A stretch of 64,000 nt of DNA from Synechococcus sp. CBW1107 (GTDB lineage: Bacteria > Cyanobacteriota > Cyanobacteriia > PCC-6307 > Cyanobiaceae). The notes below the pieces were generated by a model that was given only the letters and a program-made list of their open reading frames with translations, was not told where the DNA came from and ran no database searches. The stretch is from assembly GCF_015841355.1 (NCBI RefSeq), contig NZ_CP064908.1, positions 1,984,001-2,048,000 of the forward strand, read 5' to 3'. A program made the translations under genes and the position numbers. Below, piece after piece: positions 54,448-64,000 of this stretch (position 1 is its first letter; every line of letters begins with the position of its first letter).

Positions 54448-54849
54448 TCAATAGATGTAGCAAAGCACTTCACCGCCAACGCCCTGCTTACGGGCATCGC
54501 GGTCACTCATCACCCCTTTGGAGGTGGAGATGATGGCCACACCGAGGCCACCGAGGACCTTGGGGAGCTGACGGGTGTTCTTGTAGATGCGCAGGCCAGG
54601 CTTGCTCACCCGTTGCACCGAGCGGATGGTGGGCTGACGATGCTTGCCGCTGTACTTCAGCTCGAGCACGAGGAAGCGCTCGACGCCTTCTCCCTCCTCG
54701 CTGATCTGGGCAATGAATCCCTCGTGCTGCAGCACCTTGGCGATGCTGTGGGAGAGGCGTGAAGCGGGCACCTTGGTGGTCTGGTGCTTCTTCTCACTCG
54801 CATTGCGAATGCGGGTGAGCATGTCGGAAATCGGGTCGTGATTGGCCAT
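54448..54849 (-). CDS. rpsH: Ribosomal protein uS8
   Basis: A 133-residue 30S assembly protein with [17 protein letters not shown] and the end [10 protein letters not shown]. rpsN (S14), often next to it in other bacteria, is not here, as is usual in cyanobacteria. Confidence 0.97.
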   Translation of the reverse strand: MANHDPISDMLTRIRNASEKKHQTTKVPASRLSHSIAKVLQHEGFIAQISEEGEGVERFLVLELKYSGKHRQPTIRSVQRVSKPGLRIYKNTRQLPKVLGGLGVAIISTSKGVMSDRDARKQGVGGEVLCYIY

Positions 54850-54869
54850 GGTTGGGATCCGGGGAGGGC

Positions 54870-55409
54870 TCAGTTGCTGCGGAACGGCATTCCCATCTCG
54901 CGGAGGAGGGCCCGGCCCTCTTCGTCGTTGCGGGCGCTGGTCACGATGGTGATGTCCATGCCACGGATGGCGTCGATCTTGTCGTAGGAGATCTCGGGGA
55001 AGATGATCTGCTCCCGCACCCCCAGGGTGTAGTTGCCACGCCCGTCGAAGCTCTTGGGGCTGACCCCTCGGAAGTCGCGGATGCGTGGCAGGGCCAGGTT
55101 GATCAGGCGCTCCAGGAAGGCATACATCCGATCTCCCCGAAGGGTGACGGCCACGCCGATCGGCATGCCCTGGCGAATCTTGAAGCCGGCGATGGCTTTC
55201 TTGGCGCGAGTCACCACCACCTTCTGTCCGGTGATCGTGGCCAGCTCGCTGATCGAGGCTTCAAGGGCCTTGGCGTTCTGGGCGGCTTCGCCAAGTCCCC
55301 TGTTGACGGTGACCTTCACCACCTTGGGGACTTCATGGATGTTCGAGAGGGTGAGATCCTTGAGCAACTTGGGCTGGATCGTCTCCCGATAGCGCTGTTT
55401 GAGTGACAT
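54870..55409 (-). CDS. rplE: Ribosomal protein uL5
   Basis: A 179-residue 5S rRNA-binding protein with [19 protein letters not shown] and [16 protein letters not shown]. It is 84 bp after rplX and 20 bp before rpsH. Confidence 0.97.
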   Translation of the reverse strand: MSLKQRYRETIQPKLLKDLTLSNIHEVPKVVKVTVNRGLGEAAQNAKALEASISELATITGQKVVVTRAKKAIAGFKIRQGMPIGVAVTLRGDRMYAFLERLINLALPRIRDFRGVSPKSFDGRGNYTLGVREQIIFPEISYDKIDAIRGMDITIVTSARNDEEGRALLREMGMPFRSN

Positions 55410-55493
55410 GGCGGGGATGGGGGAATGCGCTTCTGGGCGTTGTCAGAAAGCGGACGGGGTTGCGTTCAGCGATGGGAGCGGTCGTCCTTACCC

Positions 55494-55850
55494 TCAGGCA
55501 AGAACTTCACCCGTCTTCTTGAGGCGGCGCTTCTTGGTGCCGTCGGCTTCGACGACGAGCTCCACCCGGCTGGGAACGTTGTTGGCGGTGGAGAACACCA
55601 TCACGTTGGAGGCGTGGATGGAAGCCTCCTCCGTGAGGATCCGGCCGGATTCACCTTCTTGGGTGGGTTTCATGTGGCGCGTGCGCAGGTTGATGCCCTG
55701 CACCACCACGCGGTTCTCGTCGGGAAGGGTGCGCAGGACCTCACCGGTCTTGCCCCTGTCCTTGCCGGCAATCACCTTGACGGTGTCACCCTTGCGGATG
55801 CGCATCTTGACCCGTTGAACGGGCCTGGCTTTTGGGGTGGCTGTGGCCAT
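55494..55850 (-). CDS. rplX: Ribosomal protein uL24
   Basis: A 118-residue 50S assembly protein with the KOW motif [21 protein letters not shown]. It has a short basic N-terminal extension. It starts 1 bp after rplN. Confidence 0.96.
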   Translation of the reverse strand: MATATPKARPVQRVKMRIRKGDTVKVIAGKDRGKTGEVLRTLPDENRVVVQGINLRTRHMKPTQEGESGRILTEEASIHASNVMVFSTANNVPSRVELVVEADGTKKRRLKKTGEVLA

Positions 55851-55851
55851 T

Positions 55852-56217
55852 TCAGATCACCTCCGGGGCGAGAGACACGATTTTGGTGAAGTTGCGCTCC
55901 CGCAGTTCGCGGGCAACGGGTCCGAACACCCGGGTGCCTTTGGGGTTGTTGTCGTTACCCAGGATCACGGCTGCGTTGTCGTCGAAGCGGATCGCATTGC
56001 CGGTGTCGCGTCGCAGGGTGGCCCTGGTGCGCACCACCACGGCCTTGACCACATCCGACTTCTTGACACCCATGTTGGGCATGGCGTCCTTGACGGCAGC
56101 CACGATCACATCACCCACGTGGGCATAGCGACGGTTGGTGCCCAGCACCCGGATGCACTGGATGCGCTTGGCCCCGCTGTTGTCAGCGACGTTGAGGAAA
56201 GTTTCCTGCTGAATCAT
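55852..56217 (-). CDS. rplN: Ribosomal protein uL14
   Basis: A 121-residue 50S protein with [24 protein letters not shown] and a C-terminal REL(R)[15 protein letters not shown]. Confidence 0.98.
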   Translation of the reverse strand: MIQQETFLNVADNSGAKRIQCIRVLGTNRRYAHVGDVIVAAVKDAMPNMGVKKSDVVKAVVVRTRATLRRDTGNAIRFDDNAAVILGNDNNPKGTRVFGPVARELRERNFTKIVSLAPEVI

Positions 56218-56229
56218 GGTGGGATCTCC

Positions 56230-56481
56230 TCAGCTCGCGCCGGATGTGGTGAAAACCTCGGCCACGGCCCAGCGCTTGGTGCGGCTGAGGGGACGGGTTT
56301 CGGTGATGCGGACCCGATCACCCACGCGACAACGGTTGTCTTCGTCGTGGGCTTTGTAACGGGTGGTGCGGCTGACGGTCTTCTGGTAGATGGGATGGGG
56401 GAAGCGGTTTTCAACCGCCACCACCACCGTTTTGTCCATCTTGTCGCTGACGACGACGCCGACCCTTTCCTTGAGTGCCAT
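56230..56481 (-). CDS. rpsQ: Ribosomal protein uS17
   Basis: An 83-residue 30S protein with [21 protein letters not shown] and [16 protein letters not shown]. It is 12 bp before rplN and 17 bp after rpmC. Confidence 0.97.
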   Translation of the reverse strand: MALKERVGVVVSDKMDKTVVVAVENRFPHPIYQKTVSRTTRYKAHDEDNRCRVGDRVRITETRPLSRTKRWAVAEVFTTSGAS

Positions 56482-56498
56482 GGGTGGTGTGGGGGGGA

Positions 56499-56714
56499 TC
56501 AGGAGGCGGAGGGGGCGGAGCTCTGACGCTCCTTCTGCACCGTCAGCAGGTGGGCCAGCTTGATGCGGCTTTCCTTGAAGCGGTGGGGGTGCTCCAGGCG
56601 GCGGGTGGCCTGCTGGAAGCGCAGATCGAAGAGATCGCGGCGGCAGGCGTTGATCTGTTCGCTGATTTCGGCGTCGGTGAGCTTGCGCACCTCGGCGATG
56701 TCAGGACGGGCCAT
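56499..56714 (-). CDS. rpmC: Ribosomal protein uL29
   Basis: A 71-residue 50S protein with [21 protein letters not shown]. The ATG at 56714 ([10 protein letters not shown]) is used; the longer frame upstream lies over rplP. It is 4 bp after rplP. Confidence 0.96.
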   Translation of the reverse strand: MARPDIAEVRKLTDAEISEQINACRRDLFDLRFQQATRRLEHPHRFKESRIKLAHLLTVQKERQSSAPSAS

Positions 56715-56718
56715 GGGT

Positions 56719-57180
56719 TCAGGACTCCACAGGAACGGTGGTCTCCGGTTCGACCGCGCTCTCCTGCTCGTCAAGGGCCAGGAACTTGGTCTTGATGGGG
56801 AGCTTGTACTGGGCCAGGCGCATGGCCTCCTTGGCAATGGTTTCGGTGATTTCGGCACCGCCCATTTCAAAGAGAATGCGACCTGGCTTGATGACGGCCA
56901 CCCAGAACTCGGGGTTGCCCTTACCGGAACCCATGCGGGTTTCGGCGGGGCGCATGGTGACGGGCTTGTCGGGGAAGATCCGGATCCAGATCTTTCCTCC
57001 CCGCTTGACGTAGCGGGTCATGGCCCGGCGGCTGGCCTCAATCTGGCGGGAGGTGATCCACCCGCATTCCTGGGCCTGCAGCGCAAACTGACCGAAGGCA
57101 ATGGTGTTGCCCCGGCTGGCGACACCGCACATGCGGCCTCGCTGCTGTTTGCGGAATTTGACGCGACGTGGACTCAGCAT
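56719..57180 (-). CDS. rplP: Ribosomal protein uL16
   Basis: A 153-residue 50S protein with [17 protein letters not shown] and [15 protein letters not shown]. The C-terminus has an extra Glu/Thr/Val-rich tail of about 15 residues. Confidence 0.97.
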   Translation of the reverse strand: MLSPRRVKFRKQQRGRMCGVASRGNTIAFGQFALQAQECGWITSRQIEASRRAMTRYVKRGGKIWIRIFPDKPVTMRPAETRMGSGKGNPEFWVAVIKPGRILFEMGGAEITETIAKEAMRLAQYKLPIKTKFLALDEQESAVEPETTVPVES

Positions 57181-57196
57181 GGTTCAGGCTTCCTGC

Positions 57197-57925
57197 TCAC
57201 TCCTCGTTGGAGCGGTCTTCGAACTGTTGGGGCCGGCGATTGGCACGGCGCCGTGGTGCTGCCCCGACCGGGAGTTTTTCCTGTTGACCAGGAAGCACTT
57301 CACCTTTGAACACCCACACCTTGATACCCAGCACCCCGTAGGTGGTGGTGGCCACCTTGGTGGCGTAGTCGATGTCGGCGCGGAGGGTGTGCAGCGGAAC
57401 CCGGCCTTCCCGGGTCCATTCGGTCCGGGCGATTTCGGCGCCGTTGAGACGCCCGCTCACCTGGATCTTGAGACCGAGCACACCGGCCCGTTGGGCCCGC
57501 TGCACGGTCATGCGCATGACCCGGCGGAACGCCACCCGCTTCTCCAGCTGCTGGGCGATGTACTCGGCCAGCAGGAAGGCGTCGGCGTCGACCCGCTCCA
57601 CTTCCACCACATTGATGCGTACCTGGCGGTTGCGATCACCGACGGTTTTCTGAATTCCGGCGCGCAGTTCCTCGATGCCGCTGCCCTGGCGTCCAACCAG
57701 CACACCGGGTCGGGCCGTCTTGAGCTCGACCTCCAGCTGATCAGCCTTGCGGGCGATCAGCACATCGCTGATACCGGCTGAGGCGTACTTCTTGTGAATG
57801 AAGCAGCGAATCCGGTCGTCCTCCTGGAGGAGGGTCGGATAGGTCTTGCTGGGGGCATACCAACGGGAGCGGTGTTCCTGGGTGATCCCCAGGCGCAGGC
57901 CGGTTGGATGGATCTTGTGTCCCAT
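57197..57925 (-). CDS. rpsC: Ribosomal protein uS3
   Basis: A 242-residue 30S protein with [15 protein letters not shown] and the KH domain [12 protein letters not shown]. The C-terminus is rich in Arg and Asn. The ATG at 57925 is the standard start. Confidence 0.97.
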   Translation of the reverse strand: MGHKIHPTGLRLGITQEHRSRWYAPSKTYPTLLQEDDRIRCFIHKKYASAGISDVLIARKADQLEVELKTARPGVLVGRQGSGIEELRAGIQKTVGDRNRQVRINVVEVERVDADAFLLAEYIAQQLEKRVAFRRVMRMTVQRAQRAGVLGLKIQVSGRLNGAEIARTEWTREGRVPLHTLRADIDYATKVATTTYGVLGIKVWVFKGEVLPGQQEKLPVGAAPRRRANRRPQQFEDRSNEE

Positions 57926-57944
57926 CGGGCGGTGTCCTCGGGGG

Positions 57945-58304
57945 TCAGGCGGAAGGAGCCACAGCAATGCTGATGTGGCAGGTTTGCTTTTTGATGGCGT
58001 AGGCACGGCCCTGGGCCCGTGGCCGGAAGCGCTTCAGGGATGGACCCATGTCGGCGCTGGCGGTGCTGATCACGAGTGACGCTGGGTCGAGACCCATGTT
58101 GTGCTCGGCGTTGGCCACGGCGGAACGGAGCACCTTGGTGATCGGTCCGGTCGAGCGGTAAGGCATGAACTCGAGCAGAATCAGCGCCTCGCGGTAGGTG
58201 CGGCCGCGGATCTGATCGAGTACCCGGCGCACCTTGGACACGGAACCGCGGATGTAGCGGCCGTGGGCGCGGGCTTCTTGGCTGGGGGTGGTGGTGTTGG
58301 CCAT
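57945..58304 (-). CDS. rplV: Ribosomal protein uL22
   Basis: A 119-residue 50S exit-tunnel protein with [24 protein letters not shown]. The ATG at 58304 ([10 protein letters not shown]) is chosen; an upstream ATG would enter rpsS. Confidence 0.96.
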   Translation of the reverse strand: MANTTTPSQEARAHGRYIRGSVSKVRRVLDQIRGRTYREALILLEFMPYRSTGPITKVLRSAVANAEHNMGLDPASLVISTASADMGPSLKRFRPRAQGRAYAIKKQTCHISIAVAPSA

Positions 58305-58317
58305 GGTGATTCGCTCC

Positions 58318-58593
58318 TTAACGGGCACCTTTCTTGTCTTTGATGTGGCCCCGGAAGGTGCGGGTGGGGGCGAATTCCCCCAGCTTGTGGCCCACCATCT
58401 GCTCGGTCACGTAGACCGGCACGTGGCTCTTGCCGTTGTGAACGGCAATGGTGTGGCCGATCATCATCGGCAGGATGGTGGAGGCCCGTGACCAGGTCTT
58501 GATCACGGTCTTGTCACCAGCGCTGTTCTGCGCTTCGACCTTGCGCAGAAGATGGTCGGCGACAAAGGGTCCTTTTTTGAGTGAACGTCCCAT
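58318..58593 (-). CDS. rpsS: Ribosomal protein uS19
   Basis: A 91-residue 30S head protein with [16 protein letters not shown] and [23 protein letters not shown]. It is 35 bp after rplB. Confidence 0.98.
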   Translation of the reverse strand: MGRSLKKGPFVADHLLRKVEAQNSAGDKTVIKTWSRASTILPMMIGHTIAVHNGKSHVPVYVTEQMVGHKLGEFAPTRTFRGHIKDKKGAR

Positions 58594-58628
58594 AACGAAT
58601 CAGGCAGACAGCATTGCGGTGTTGAGCA

Positions 58629-59492
58629 TCAGGAATCCCGTCCGCCACGGCTCCGCTTGGAGGTGCGGCGACGCTTCCGCAGCACAAACCGATTGCTGGG
58701 CTTGTTGCGTTTGCGGGTTTTCAGGCCCAGAGCGGGTTTGCCCCAGGGGGTGACAGGGCCGGAGCGGCCGATCGGAGCCCGGCCTTCACCACCACCGTGG
58801 GGGTGATCGCAGGGGTTCATCACACTGCCGCGCACCTGGGGACGGCGCCCGAGCCAGCGGGTGCGGCCGGCCTTGCCGAGGCTGGTGTTGCGGACTTCGG
58901 CGTTGCCCACTTCGCCCAGGGTGGCGAAACACTCACGACGCACCAGCCGAACCTCGGTGGAGGGCAGCTTGAGAGCGACATAGTCACCTTCCTTGGCCAT
59001 CACCTGGGCGCTGGCTCCGGCGGTGCGCACCATCTGGCCACCGCGGCCGGCGTACAGCTCGACGTTGTGGACGCTGGAGCCGAGGGGAATGGCCGAAAGC
59101 GGCAGGGCATTGCCCACTTCGATCGGGGCCTCGGGCCCTGAGACGACCGTCTGGCCCACCGTGATTCCAGCGGGAGCGAGGATGTAGCGCTTCTCACCGT
59201 CGGTGTAGAAGAGCAGGGCCAGCCGCGCATTGCGGTGGGGGTCGTAGTGGATGGCGGCCACGCGGGCGACCACCCCGGTCTTGTCGCGACGGAAGTCGAC
59301 GAGCCGGTAGAGGCGCTTGTGGCCGCCGCCGCGGTGGCGGCAGGTGATCACACCGCGGTTGTTGCGACCTTTCTGGCGGTGTTTGGCCACCACCAGTGAA
59401 CGCTCGGGACGGCGCTCGGTGACTTCACTGAAGTCGCTGGAGGAGCGGCCGCGGGTGCCGGGGGTGTAGGGGCGGTAGTTGCGGATTGCCAT
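58629..59492 (-). CDS. rplB: Ribosomal protein uL2
   Basis: A 287-residue 50S protein near the peptidyl transferase centre, with [21 protein letters not shown] and the C-terminal [21 protein letters not shown]. The conserved His in that loop is present. Confidence 0.98.
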   Translation of the reverse strand: MAIRNYRPYTPGTRGRSSSDFSEVTERRPERSLVVAKHRQKGRNNRGVITCRHRGGGHKRLYRLVDFRRDKTGVVARVAAIHYDPHRNARLALLFYTDGEKRYILAPAGITVGQTVVSGPEAPIEVGNALPLSAIPLGSSVHNVELYAGRGGQMVRTAGASAQVMAKEGDYVALKLPSTEVRLVRRECFATLGEVGNAEVRNTSLGKAGRTRWLGRRPQVRGSVMNPCDHPHGGGEGRAPIGRSGPVTPWGKPALGLKTRKRNKPSNRFVLRKRRRTSKRSRGGRDS

Positions 59493-59507
59493 AACGATTC
59501 AGACCCC

Positions 59508-59810
59508 TCAGGCCTCTGGGAACAACTGGATGGCATCGCCAGGGGCGAGCCGCACCACGGCCTTCTTCACCTGGGCGCGCTTGCCGGCGAAACGGCCGAC
59601 CCGCCGACTGCGACGGGGGGGATTCATGGTGCTCACCCCGACCACATGGACATCGAACAGATGTTCGACGGCGGCCTTGATGTCGGGTTTGGCGGCCCGG
59701 GGATCCACTTCGAACGTGTACTGGTTGAGTTCCAGGGCACGGGTGGCTTTTTCGGTAATCAGCGGCTTGCGGATCACGTCCGCGAGCCGGCCATTGAAAC
59801 GTTCAGTCAT
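59508..59810 (-). CDS. rplW: Ribosomal protein uL23
   Basis: A 100-residue 50S exit-site protein with [25 protein letters not shown]. It overlaps rplD by 8 bp. It is the docking site for trigger factor and SRP. Confidence 0.97.
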   Translation of the reverse strand: MTERFNGRLADVIRKPLITEKATRALELNQYTFEVDPRAAKPDIKAAVEHLFDVHVVGVSTMNPPRRSRRVGRFAGKRAQVKKAVVRLAPGDAIQLFPEA

Positions 59811-60438
59811 CGCCGTAGATCTCCTGAATCTTCGCCAGTGCCTCTTCGCTCAACACCAGCACATTGGCGTGGAGCAGGTCGAACACATTGAGCTGATCAG
59901 CGGCGATCAGCTTCACCTTTTCAAGGTTCCGCACCGAGCGGCGCACCACGTCGCCGGGGGCATCGAGCACCAGCAGCACCTTGCTGCCGGCCGGCACGTC
60001 CCAGCGATCGAGGGCCGCCACGATCTCCTTGGTTTTGGGGACCTCAAGATCGGCGGCGAAGCCCTTCACCACCACGATGTCGGCGGCGCGGCTGATCAGC
60101 GCGGTGCGCAGGGCCAGACGACGTTCCTTGCGGTTCATCGCCAGGGTGTAGCTGCGGGGCTTGGGCCCGAAGATCACACCACCACCTGGGCGCAGCGGGG
60201 TGCGGATCGAGCCCTGCCGTGCCCGGCCGGTGCCTTTCTGCTTGTAGGGCTTGCGACCACCACCGCGGACCTCGGCCCGGGTGAGGGTGCTGGCGGTGCC
60301 CTGGCGGGCGTTGGCCAGCTGCCTGACCACCGCCCTGTGCACCAGGTCGGCTGCGGAGGATTCCTTGGCGACCTTCAGGTCAAGGCTGGCCTTGCCGGCC
60401 TCCTTGCCCTGCCAATCGCGAACAACACAATTCACCAT
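59803..60438 (-). CDS. rplD: Ribosomal protein uL4
   Basis: A 211-residue 50S protein with the loop [23 protein letters not shown] that reaches the exit tunnel. It is 11 bp after rplC. In E. coli L4 represses its own operon; no similar leader is proved here. Confidence 0.97.
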   Translation of the reverse strand: MVNCVVRDWQGKEAGKASLDLKVAKESSAADLVHRAVVRQLANARQGTASTLTRAEVRGGGRKPYKQKGTGRARQGSIRTPLRPGGGVIFGPKPRSYTLAMNRKERRLALRTALISRAADIVVVKGFAADLEVPKTKEIVAALDRWDVPAGSKVLLVLDAPGDVVRRSVRNLEKVKLIAADQLNVFDLLHANVLVLSEEALAKIQEIYGDD

Positions 60439-60449
60439 CTGATTTCTCC

Positions 60450-61097
60450 TCAGTTCGCGGCCTTGGCGCCGACCCGCAGGGCGGGTCGGATGCTGAGCAG
60501 GGTGCCGGGCTTGCCAGGCACCGACCCCTTCACCACCAGCAGGTTGCGCTCTTGGTCCACCTTGAGGATGGTGAGGCCGCGGGTGGTGATCTGCTTGCCG
60601 CCGTAGCGGCCCGCCATGCGCTTGCCCGGATAGACGCGGCCAGGCGTGGTGCCGGCGCCTGTGGAACCGGGTTCGCGGTGATTCTTGGAGCCGTGGCTCA
60701 TCGGACCGCGGCTGAAGCCATGACGCTTCTGGTAACCGGAGAACCCCCGGCCGACCGTGTCGCCGCTCACGTCCACCTTCTGTCCGGCTTCGAAGGCCTC
60801 GACAGTGATGGAGGCACCGAGCTCAAGCCCATCAAGGGACTCGAGGCGGTATTCCTGCAGGTGACGCAACAGCTCGTCCCCGGACTTGGCCAGGTGACCG
60901 GCCGCGGGTTTGTTCACGAGCTTGTCGCGGGTCTCGCCGAAGCCGATCTGAGCGGCGCTGTAGCCGTCAGTGGCGGGAGTCTTGAGTTGGGTGATGCGGC
61001 AAGGGCCCGCCTCGATCACGGTGACCGGGATGGATTTGCCGTTGGGGTCGAAGAACTGAGACATGCCCAGTTTCTTCCCAAGGATGCCGAAGGACAT
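60450..61097 (-). CDS. rplC: Ribosomal protein uL3
   Basis: A 215-residue 50S protein that heads the string, with [31 protein letters not shown] and [16 protein letters not shown]. rpsJ (S10) is not in front of it, as usual in cyanobacteria. No Shine-Dalgarno is visible: the bases before the ATG are pyrimidine-rich. The upstream in-frame extension is rejected. Confidence 0.97.
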   Translation of the reverse strand: MSFGILGKKLGMSQFFDPNGKSIPVTVIEAGPCRITQLKTPATDGYSAAQIGFGETRDKLVNKPAAGHLAKSGDELLRHLQEYRLESLDGLELGASITVEAFEAGQKVDVSGDTVGRGFSGYQKRHGFSRGPMSHGSKNHREPGSTGAGTTPGRVYPGKRMAGRYGGKQITTRGLTILKVDQERNLLVVKGSVPGKPGTLLSIRPALRVGAKAAN

Positions 61098-61511
61098 AGG
61101 AGGGAGAAACGCCAGCAGGACAGAGGCGCGCACGAGGGTGCGAACCACTTGAAACTGAATCGTGCAGACGCGCTGGGCCAGGAACCTGGCTCCGAATCGA
61201 CCGGGAGGCAGGACCTCCTGGGGCGGTTTCGGTTGGGCTAGCGGTTGGCGAGACAGTTGGCTGGGACTTGTCCGCACCTGCAGGGCAGGGTGGCAGTATC
61301 CCGGCGGCTGGGCGTTGCGCGGAGTGAACCGGCAAGCCTGACCGCACCGGCCAGAAGAGATCGTCGACAGCGACGATCCCGTGCAGTGGTCCGGAGGCCC
61401 GGCTAGCGGTCGGGCGCAGATCAGATGCACAAGCGACCACCATACCCCACGGCCTCCACCCACCCCCCTGACTCCCTGTCAGACTGCCCGCACCAGTTCT
61501 GAAGCCGCCCC
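61098..61511. promoter_or_regulatory. Divergent region between rplC and ndhN
   Basis: This 414-bp gap holds no gene I would trust. It must contain the promoters of the long ribosomal string (minus) and of ndhN-ldpA (plus). A 5-bp hairpin CGCAC/GTGCG (61129-61142) lies in the rplC leader, the bases before the rplC ATG are a pyrimidine tract, and the 10-mer GGCTAGCGGT occurs twice (61236-61245 and 61401-61410) in the same orientation. I see no clear -35/-10 pair. Confidence 0.55.
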
Positions 61512-61973
61512 ATGCCTCTGCTGCTCTCCGGTCGTCGCTTCCGTCAGGATCTGGAGAAGGCCGGCGCCCTGGCCCTCTACGCCCCCCTGGAAGGAGGTGC
61601 TGAGACCCGTCTGCTGCGGCGCCTGCGTGCGGCCGGCTACGGAGCCCAGATCACTTCGGCCCGGGGTCTGGGCGACCCCGAGGCCTTCCTGTTTCAGAGC
61701 CACGGGGTTCGGCCGCCTCACCTCGGCCACCACAGTGTCGGTCGAGGGGCCGCCGTTGGCGAGGTGCAACGGGTGATGCCCCAGTTGGGGGCCCTGCTGG
61801 AGGGCGTCAGGCCGATGGTGTTGTGGCTGCTGGAAGCTCAGGTGCTCTCGTCGGCCGAGCTTCAGTCGCTCTGCGCGCTCACCAGGCGCGAGCCCCGGCT
61901 GAAGATCGTGGCGGAGCTGGGCGGCTCCCGCAGCCTGCGCTGGACGCCCCTGGAGCAGATGGTTGCCGCCTGA
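61512..61973 (+). CDS. ndhN: NAD(P)H-quinone oxidoreductase subunit N
   Basis: A 153-residue subunit specific to cyanobacterial and plastid NDH-1. The pattern [29 protein letters not shown] and [23 protein letters not shown] is typical. It overlaps the ldpA start by 11 bp, so these two are cotranscribed. NDH-1 drives cyclic electron flow around PSI. Confidence 0.95.
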   Translation: MPLLLSGRRFRQDLEKAGALALYAPLEGGAETRLLRRLRAAGYGAQITSARGLGDPEAFLFQSHGVRPPHLGHHSVGRGAAVGEVQRVMPQLGALLEGVRPMVLWLLEAQVLSSAELQSLCALTRREPRLKIVAELGGSRSLRWTPLEQMVAA

Positions 61974-63018
61974 GCAGGCTCTGGCCTGTGGTCGCTGGGT
62001 CAAGTTGATCTGCGGGGCCAGCAACCAGGACCTCGCCTCCATCGAAGATCTCTGCGGCCTCTATGCCCTCGCAGGAGTCCACTGCATCGACATGGCCGCC
62101 GATGAAGCCGTGGTGGCCGCTGCCCGCCGAGGTCTGCGCTGGGCCCTCGCTCAGCGCCCTCAGCTGCGTCTCCCCTGGCTGATGCTCAGCCTCAGTGACG
62201 GCGAGGATCCCCACTTCCGCAAAGCCTGGTTTGACCCCAGCCGCTGTCCGGCGGACTGCCCCAGGCCCTGCGCCCGCGTCTGTCCGGCCGAGGCGATCCC
62301 GCCCGGAACCGGCGTGATCAGAGAGCGCTGCTATGGCTGTGGCCGCTGCCTGCCCGCCTGTCCCCACGGGCTGATCGAGGCCCAGACCCATGGGCTCGAG
62401 GATGCGGCCGTACCGGAGCTTCTCGCCCGCCTGCGCCCGGATGCCGTGGAGATCCACACCGGTCTGGGCCGGGGAGAGGCCTTCGCCCGCAGGCTGGAGC
62501 AGGTGGTGGCCTCGGGCCTGCCCTTGCGGCGTCTGGCCGTGAGTTGTGGCCTCGAGGCCGGTGCCGGTGCTGGCGGGGCCCACCCCGGTGCGACCCCGGC
62601 GGCTCTGGCCAGAGAGCTCTGGCAGCGGTTCGTCCTGCTGCGCCGCCATCGCTTCCGGCCCCTCTGGCAACTCGATGGCCGCCCGATGAGCGGGGATGTG
62701 GGCGATGGCACGGCCCATGCCGCCGTGAACCTGCTGCTCGCCCTGCGCCAGCAGGCCCCCCCGGGACCTCTGCAACTGGCTGGCGGTACCAACGGCCGCA
62801 GCCTGGAGCTGCTGCGCCAGCGCAGCGGCGGCTCCCGGATGGCCCGCAGGGCCGCCGCCGGGGTGGCCTTCGGTGGCCTGGCCCGCCGCCGGCTCTCCCC
62901 CCTGGTGCTGGAGGCGGAGAGTCGCGGCCGGCGTCTGCTCGATGAACCGGCCCTCTGGCCCAGGGCCCTGGCGCTGGCGCAGGAACTCGTCTCACCCTGG
63001 CTGGCCGCCGATGGCTAG
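61963..63018 (+). CDS. ldpA: Light-dependent period protein LdpA
   Basis: An iron-sulfur protein of 351 residues that in Synechococcus elongatus reports redox state to the circadian clock. Two ferredoxin-type clusters are visible: [14 protein letters not shown] and [12 protein letters not shown]. The C-terminal LdpA domain follows, starting near residue 165. The TTG start at 61963 lies inside ndhN, so expression depends on the ndhN message. Confidence 0.88.
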   Translation: MPPEQALACGRWVKLICGASNQDLASIEDLCGLYALAGVHCIDMAADEAVVAAARRGLRWALAQRPQLRLPWLMLSLSDGEDPHFRKAWFDPSRCPADCPRPCARVCPAEAIPPGTGVIRERCYGCGRCLPACPHGLIEAQTHGLEDAAVPELLARLRPDAVEIHTGLGRGEAFARRLEQVVASGLPLRRLAVSCGLEAGAGAGGAHPGATPAALARELWQRFVLLRRHRFRPLWQLDGRPMSGDVGDGTAHAAVNLLLALRQQAPPGPLQLAGGTNGRSLELLRQRSGGSRMARRAAAGVAFGGLARRRLSPLVLEAESRGRRLLDEPALWPRALALAQELVSPWLAADG

Positions 63019-63038
63019 AACGTCGAAGCAGAGGGGCC

Positions 63039-64000
63039 ATGTCCATGCCCAGTCCAAGCGTTGCCTCCATTGCCGACGCTGCCCGGCCGATCACGCCCCA
63101 GCGGATCACCGACGATCTCGACCGTCTGCTGGAAGTGCTGCCCGAGCGGGTGGGTGAAGCGCTGGCGAGCCCCTTCAGCCGTGAGCAGCTGCTGGAGGTG
63201 GTGCTCGACCTGGGCCGTGCCCCAGAAGCGCGCTACCCGGGCCGTGCCCAGCTGCTGGACCAGCGGCCCATTGACCGGGCCGATCTGGCGGCGGTGGTGC
63301 AACGGCTCGGGTCCTTCGGTGGCGATAACCGGGCCGGCATCGAGCGCACCCTCCACCGCATCAGTGCGATCCGCAACCGCGGCGGGGAGGTGGTCGGACT
63401 CACCTGCCGGGTCGGCCGGGCGGTCTTCGGCACGGTGGCGATGGTGCGCGACCTGCTCGACAGCGGCCAGTCACTGCTGCTGATGGGCCGCCCCGGTGTG
63501 GGCAAGACCACGGCCCTGCGGGAGATCGCCCGGGTCCTGGCCGATGACCTGGAGCGCCGTGTGGTGGTGATCGACACCAGCAACGAGATCGCCGGGGATG
63601 GCGATATCCCCCATCCCGCCATCGGCCGGGCCCGGCGCATGCAGGTGGCACGGCCTGAGCACCAGCACCAGGTGATGATCGAGGCGGTCGAGAACCACAT
63701 GCCCGAGGTCATCGTGATCGATGAGATCGGCACCGAACTCGAGGCCCAGGCCGCCCGCACCATTGCCGAGCGCGGCGTGATGCTGGTGGCCACGGCCCAC
63801 GGCAACGAGCTGGCCAACCTGATCAAGAATCCCACCCTGGCGGATCTGATCGGGGGCATTCAGTCGGTCACCCTGGGGGATGAGGAGGCCCGCCGGCGCG
63901 GCTCCCAGAAGACGGTGCTGGAGCGCTGCTCCGACCCCACCTTCCCCCTGGCGGTGGAGATGCACAGCCGCAGCCGCTGGCTGGTGCACCGCGATGTGGC
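63039..64000 (+). CDS. R3H/SpoIIIAA-type AAA ATPase (Ycf45), 3' truncated
   Basis: The first 320 residues of an ATPase that runs off the right edge. Walker A is GRPGVGKTT at residues 150-158 and Walker B is [10 protein letters not shown]. The sequence before and after follows the SpoIIIAA/Ycf45 pattern ([39 protein letters not shown]). A C-terminal R3H nucleic-acid-binding domain is expected downstream but is not visible here. It lies 20 bp after ldpA on the same strand. Its role in cyanobacteria is unknown. Confidence 0.88.
   Translation, partial: MSMPSPSVASIADAARPITPQRITDDLDRLLEVLPERVGEALASPFSREQLLEVVLDLGRAPEARYPGRAQLLDQRPIDRADLAAVVQRLGSFGGDNRAGIERTLHRISAIRNRGGEVVGLTCRVGRAVFGTVAMVRDLLDSGQSLLLMGRPGVGKTTALREIARVLADDLERRVVVIDTSNEIAGDGDIPHPAIGRARRMQVARPEHQHQVMIEAVENHMPEVIVIDEIGTELEAQAARTIAERGVMLVATAHGNELANLIKNPTLADLIGGIQSVTLGDEEARRRGSQKTVLERCSDPTFPLAVEMHSRSRWLVHRDV

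Noticed and set aside
61098-61108. AGGAGGGAG next to the rplC start taken as a Shine-Dalgarno
   Set aside because: It is on the plus strand, whereas rplC is read from the minus strand, where the same bases are CTCCCTCCT.

Overview
This window comes from a GC-rich cyanobacterium, most likely a picocyanobacterium of the Synechococcus/Cyanobium group. The evidence is photosystem I genes (psaA, psaB, psaI, psaL), NDH-1 subunits ndhH and ndhN, a phylloquinone (vitamin K1) gene cluster, the circadian-input gene ldpA, DUF3285, and the cyanobacterial form of the S10-spc-alpha ribosomal string (no rpsN, rpmD or infA in it). I recognise nearly all genes by family. There are no transposons, prophage or CRISPR, and only one gene looks compositionally foreign. 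The genus assignment is inference.

Layout. 1-9.8 kb: a partial unknown gene, argS and a hisC-like aminotransferase on +, then a minus-strand run prfB - DUF3285 - ybeY - dgkA - trpG - degenerate MBL-fold protein. prfB carries a programmed +1 frameshift site. grxC-gshB (glutathione) and a shortened patatin/NTE-like esterase follow. 9.7-16.9 kb: an ion channel with a C-terminal zinc ribbon, then the phylloquinone genes menF (-) and menA-menC-small membrane gene-menE (+), a TM2 protein, a second small membrane protein and a DHNA-CoA thioesterase-like gene. 16.9-18.3 kb: an AT-richer regulatory region and a CFA-type methyltransferase that contrasts in base composition with everything around it. 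18.3-30.1 kb: DUF2752, ndhH, rsmH, DUF456, a cysteine desulfurase, a secreted protein, a LuxR-type response regulator, an RluA-like protein lacking the catalytic Asp, a secreted protein of four 46-residue repeats, lipA, tRNA-Pro, a cbiG-cobJ fusion and a membrane-anchored acidic protein.

30.1-42.5 kb: psaA-psaB with a 454-bp leader/promoter region and a strong terminator, a lone RND efflux pump, psaI-psaL, a family 2 glycosyltransferase, a divergent NlpC/P60 hydrolase and beta-lactamase-fold serine hydrolase, and tRNA-Ser. 42.5-61.1 kb (minus strand): alr, then a + strand HNH endonuclease, then the large ribosomal string, transcribed from rplC down through secY, adk, rpoA, truA, rplM, rpsI and rpmE to prfA. 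61.5-64 kb (+): ndhN, ldpA and a 3'-truncated R3H/SpoIIIAA-type ATPase.

Functionally the window links light harvesting (PSI core proteins and the synthesis of their phylloquinone cofactor), cyclic electron flow (NDH-1), translation (ribosomal proteins, both release factors, ArgS, YbeY, RsmH, TruA) and envelope maintenance (Alr, DgkA, NlpC/P60, RND). I found no clearly new multi-gene system. The best leads are single oddities: the methyltransferase island, the tandem-repeat secreted protein, two enzymes with lost active-site residues (MBL and RluA families), and structured leaders near psaA, psaI and rplM.
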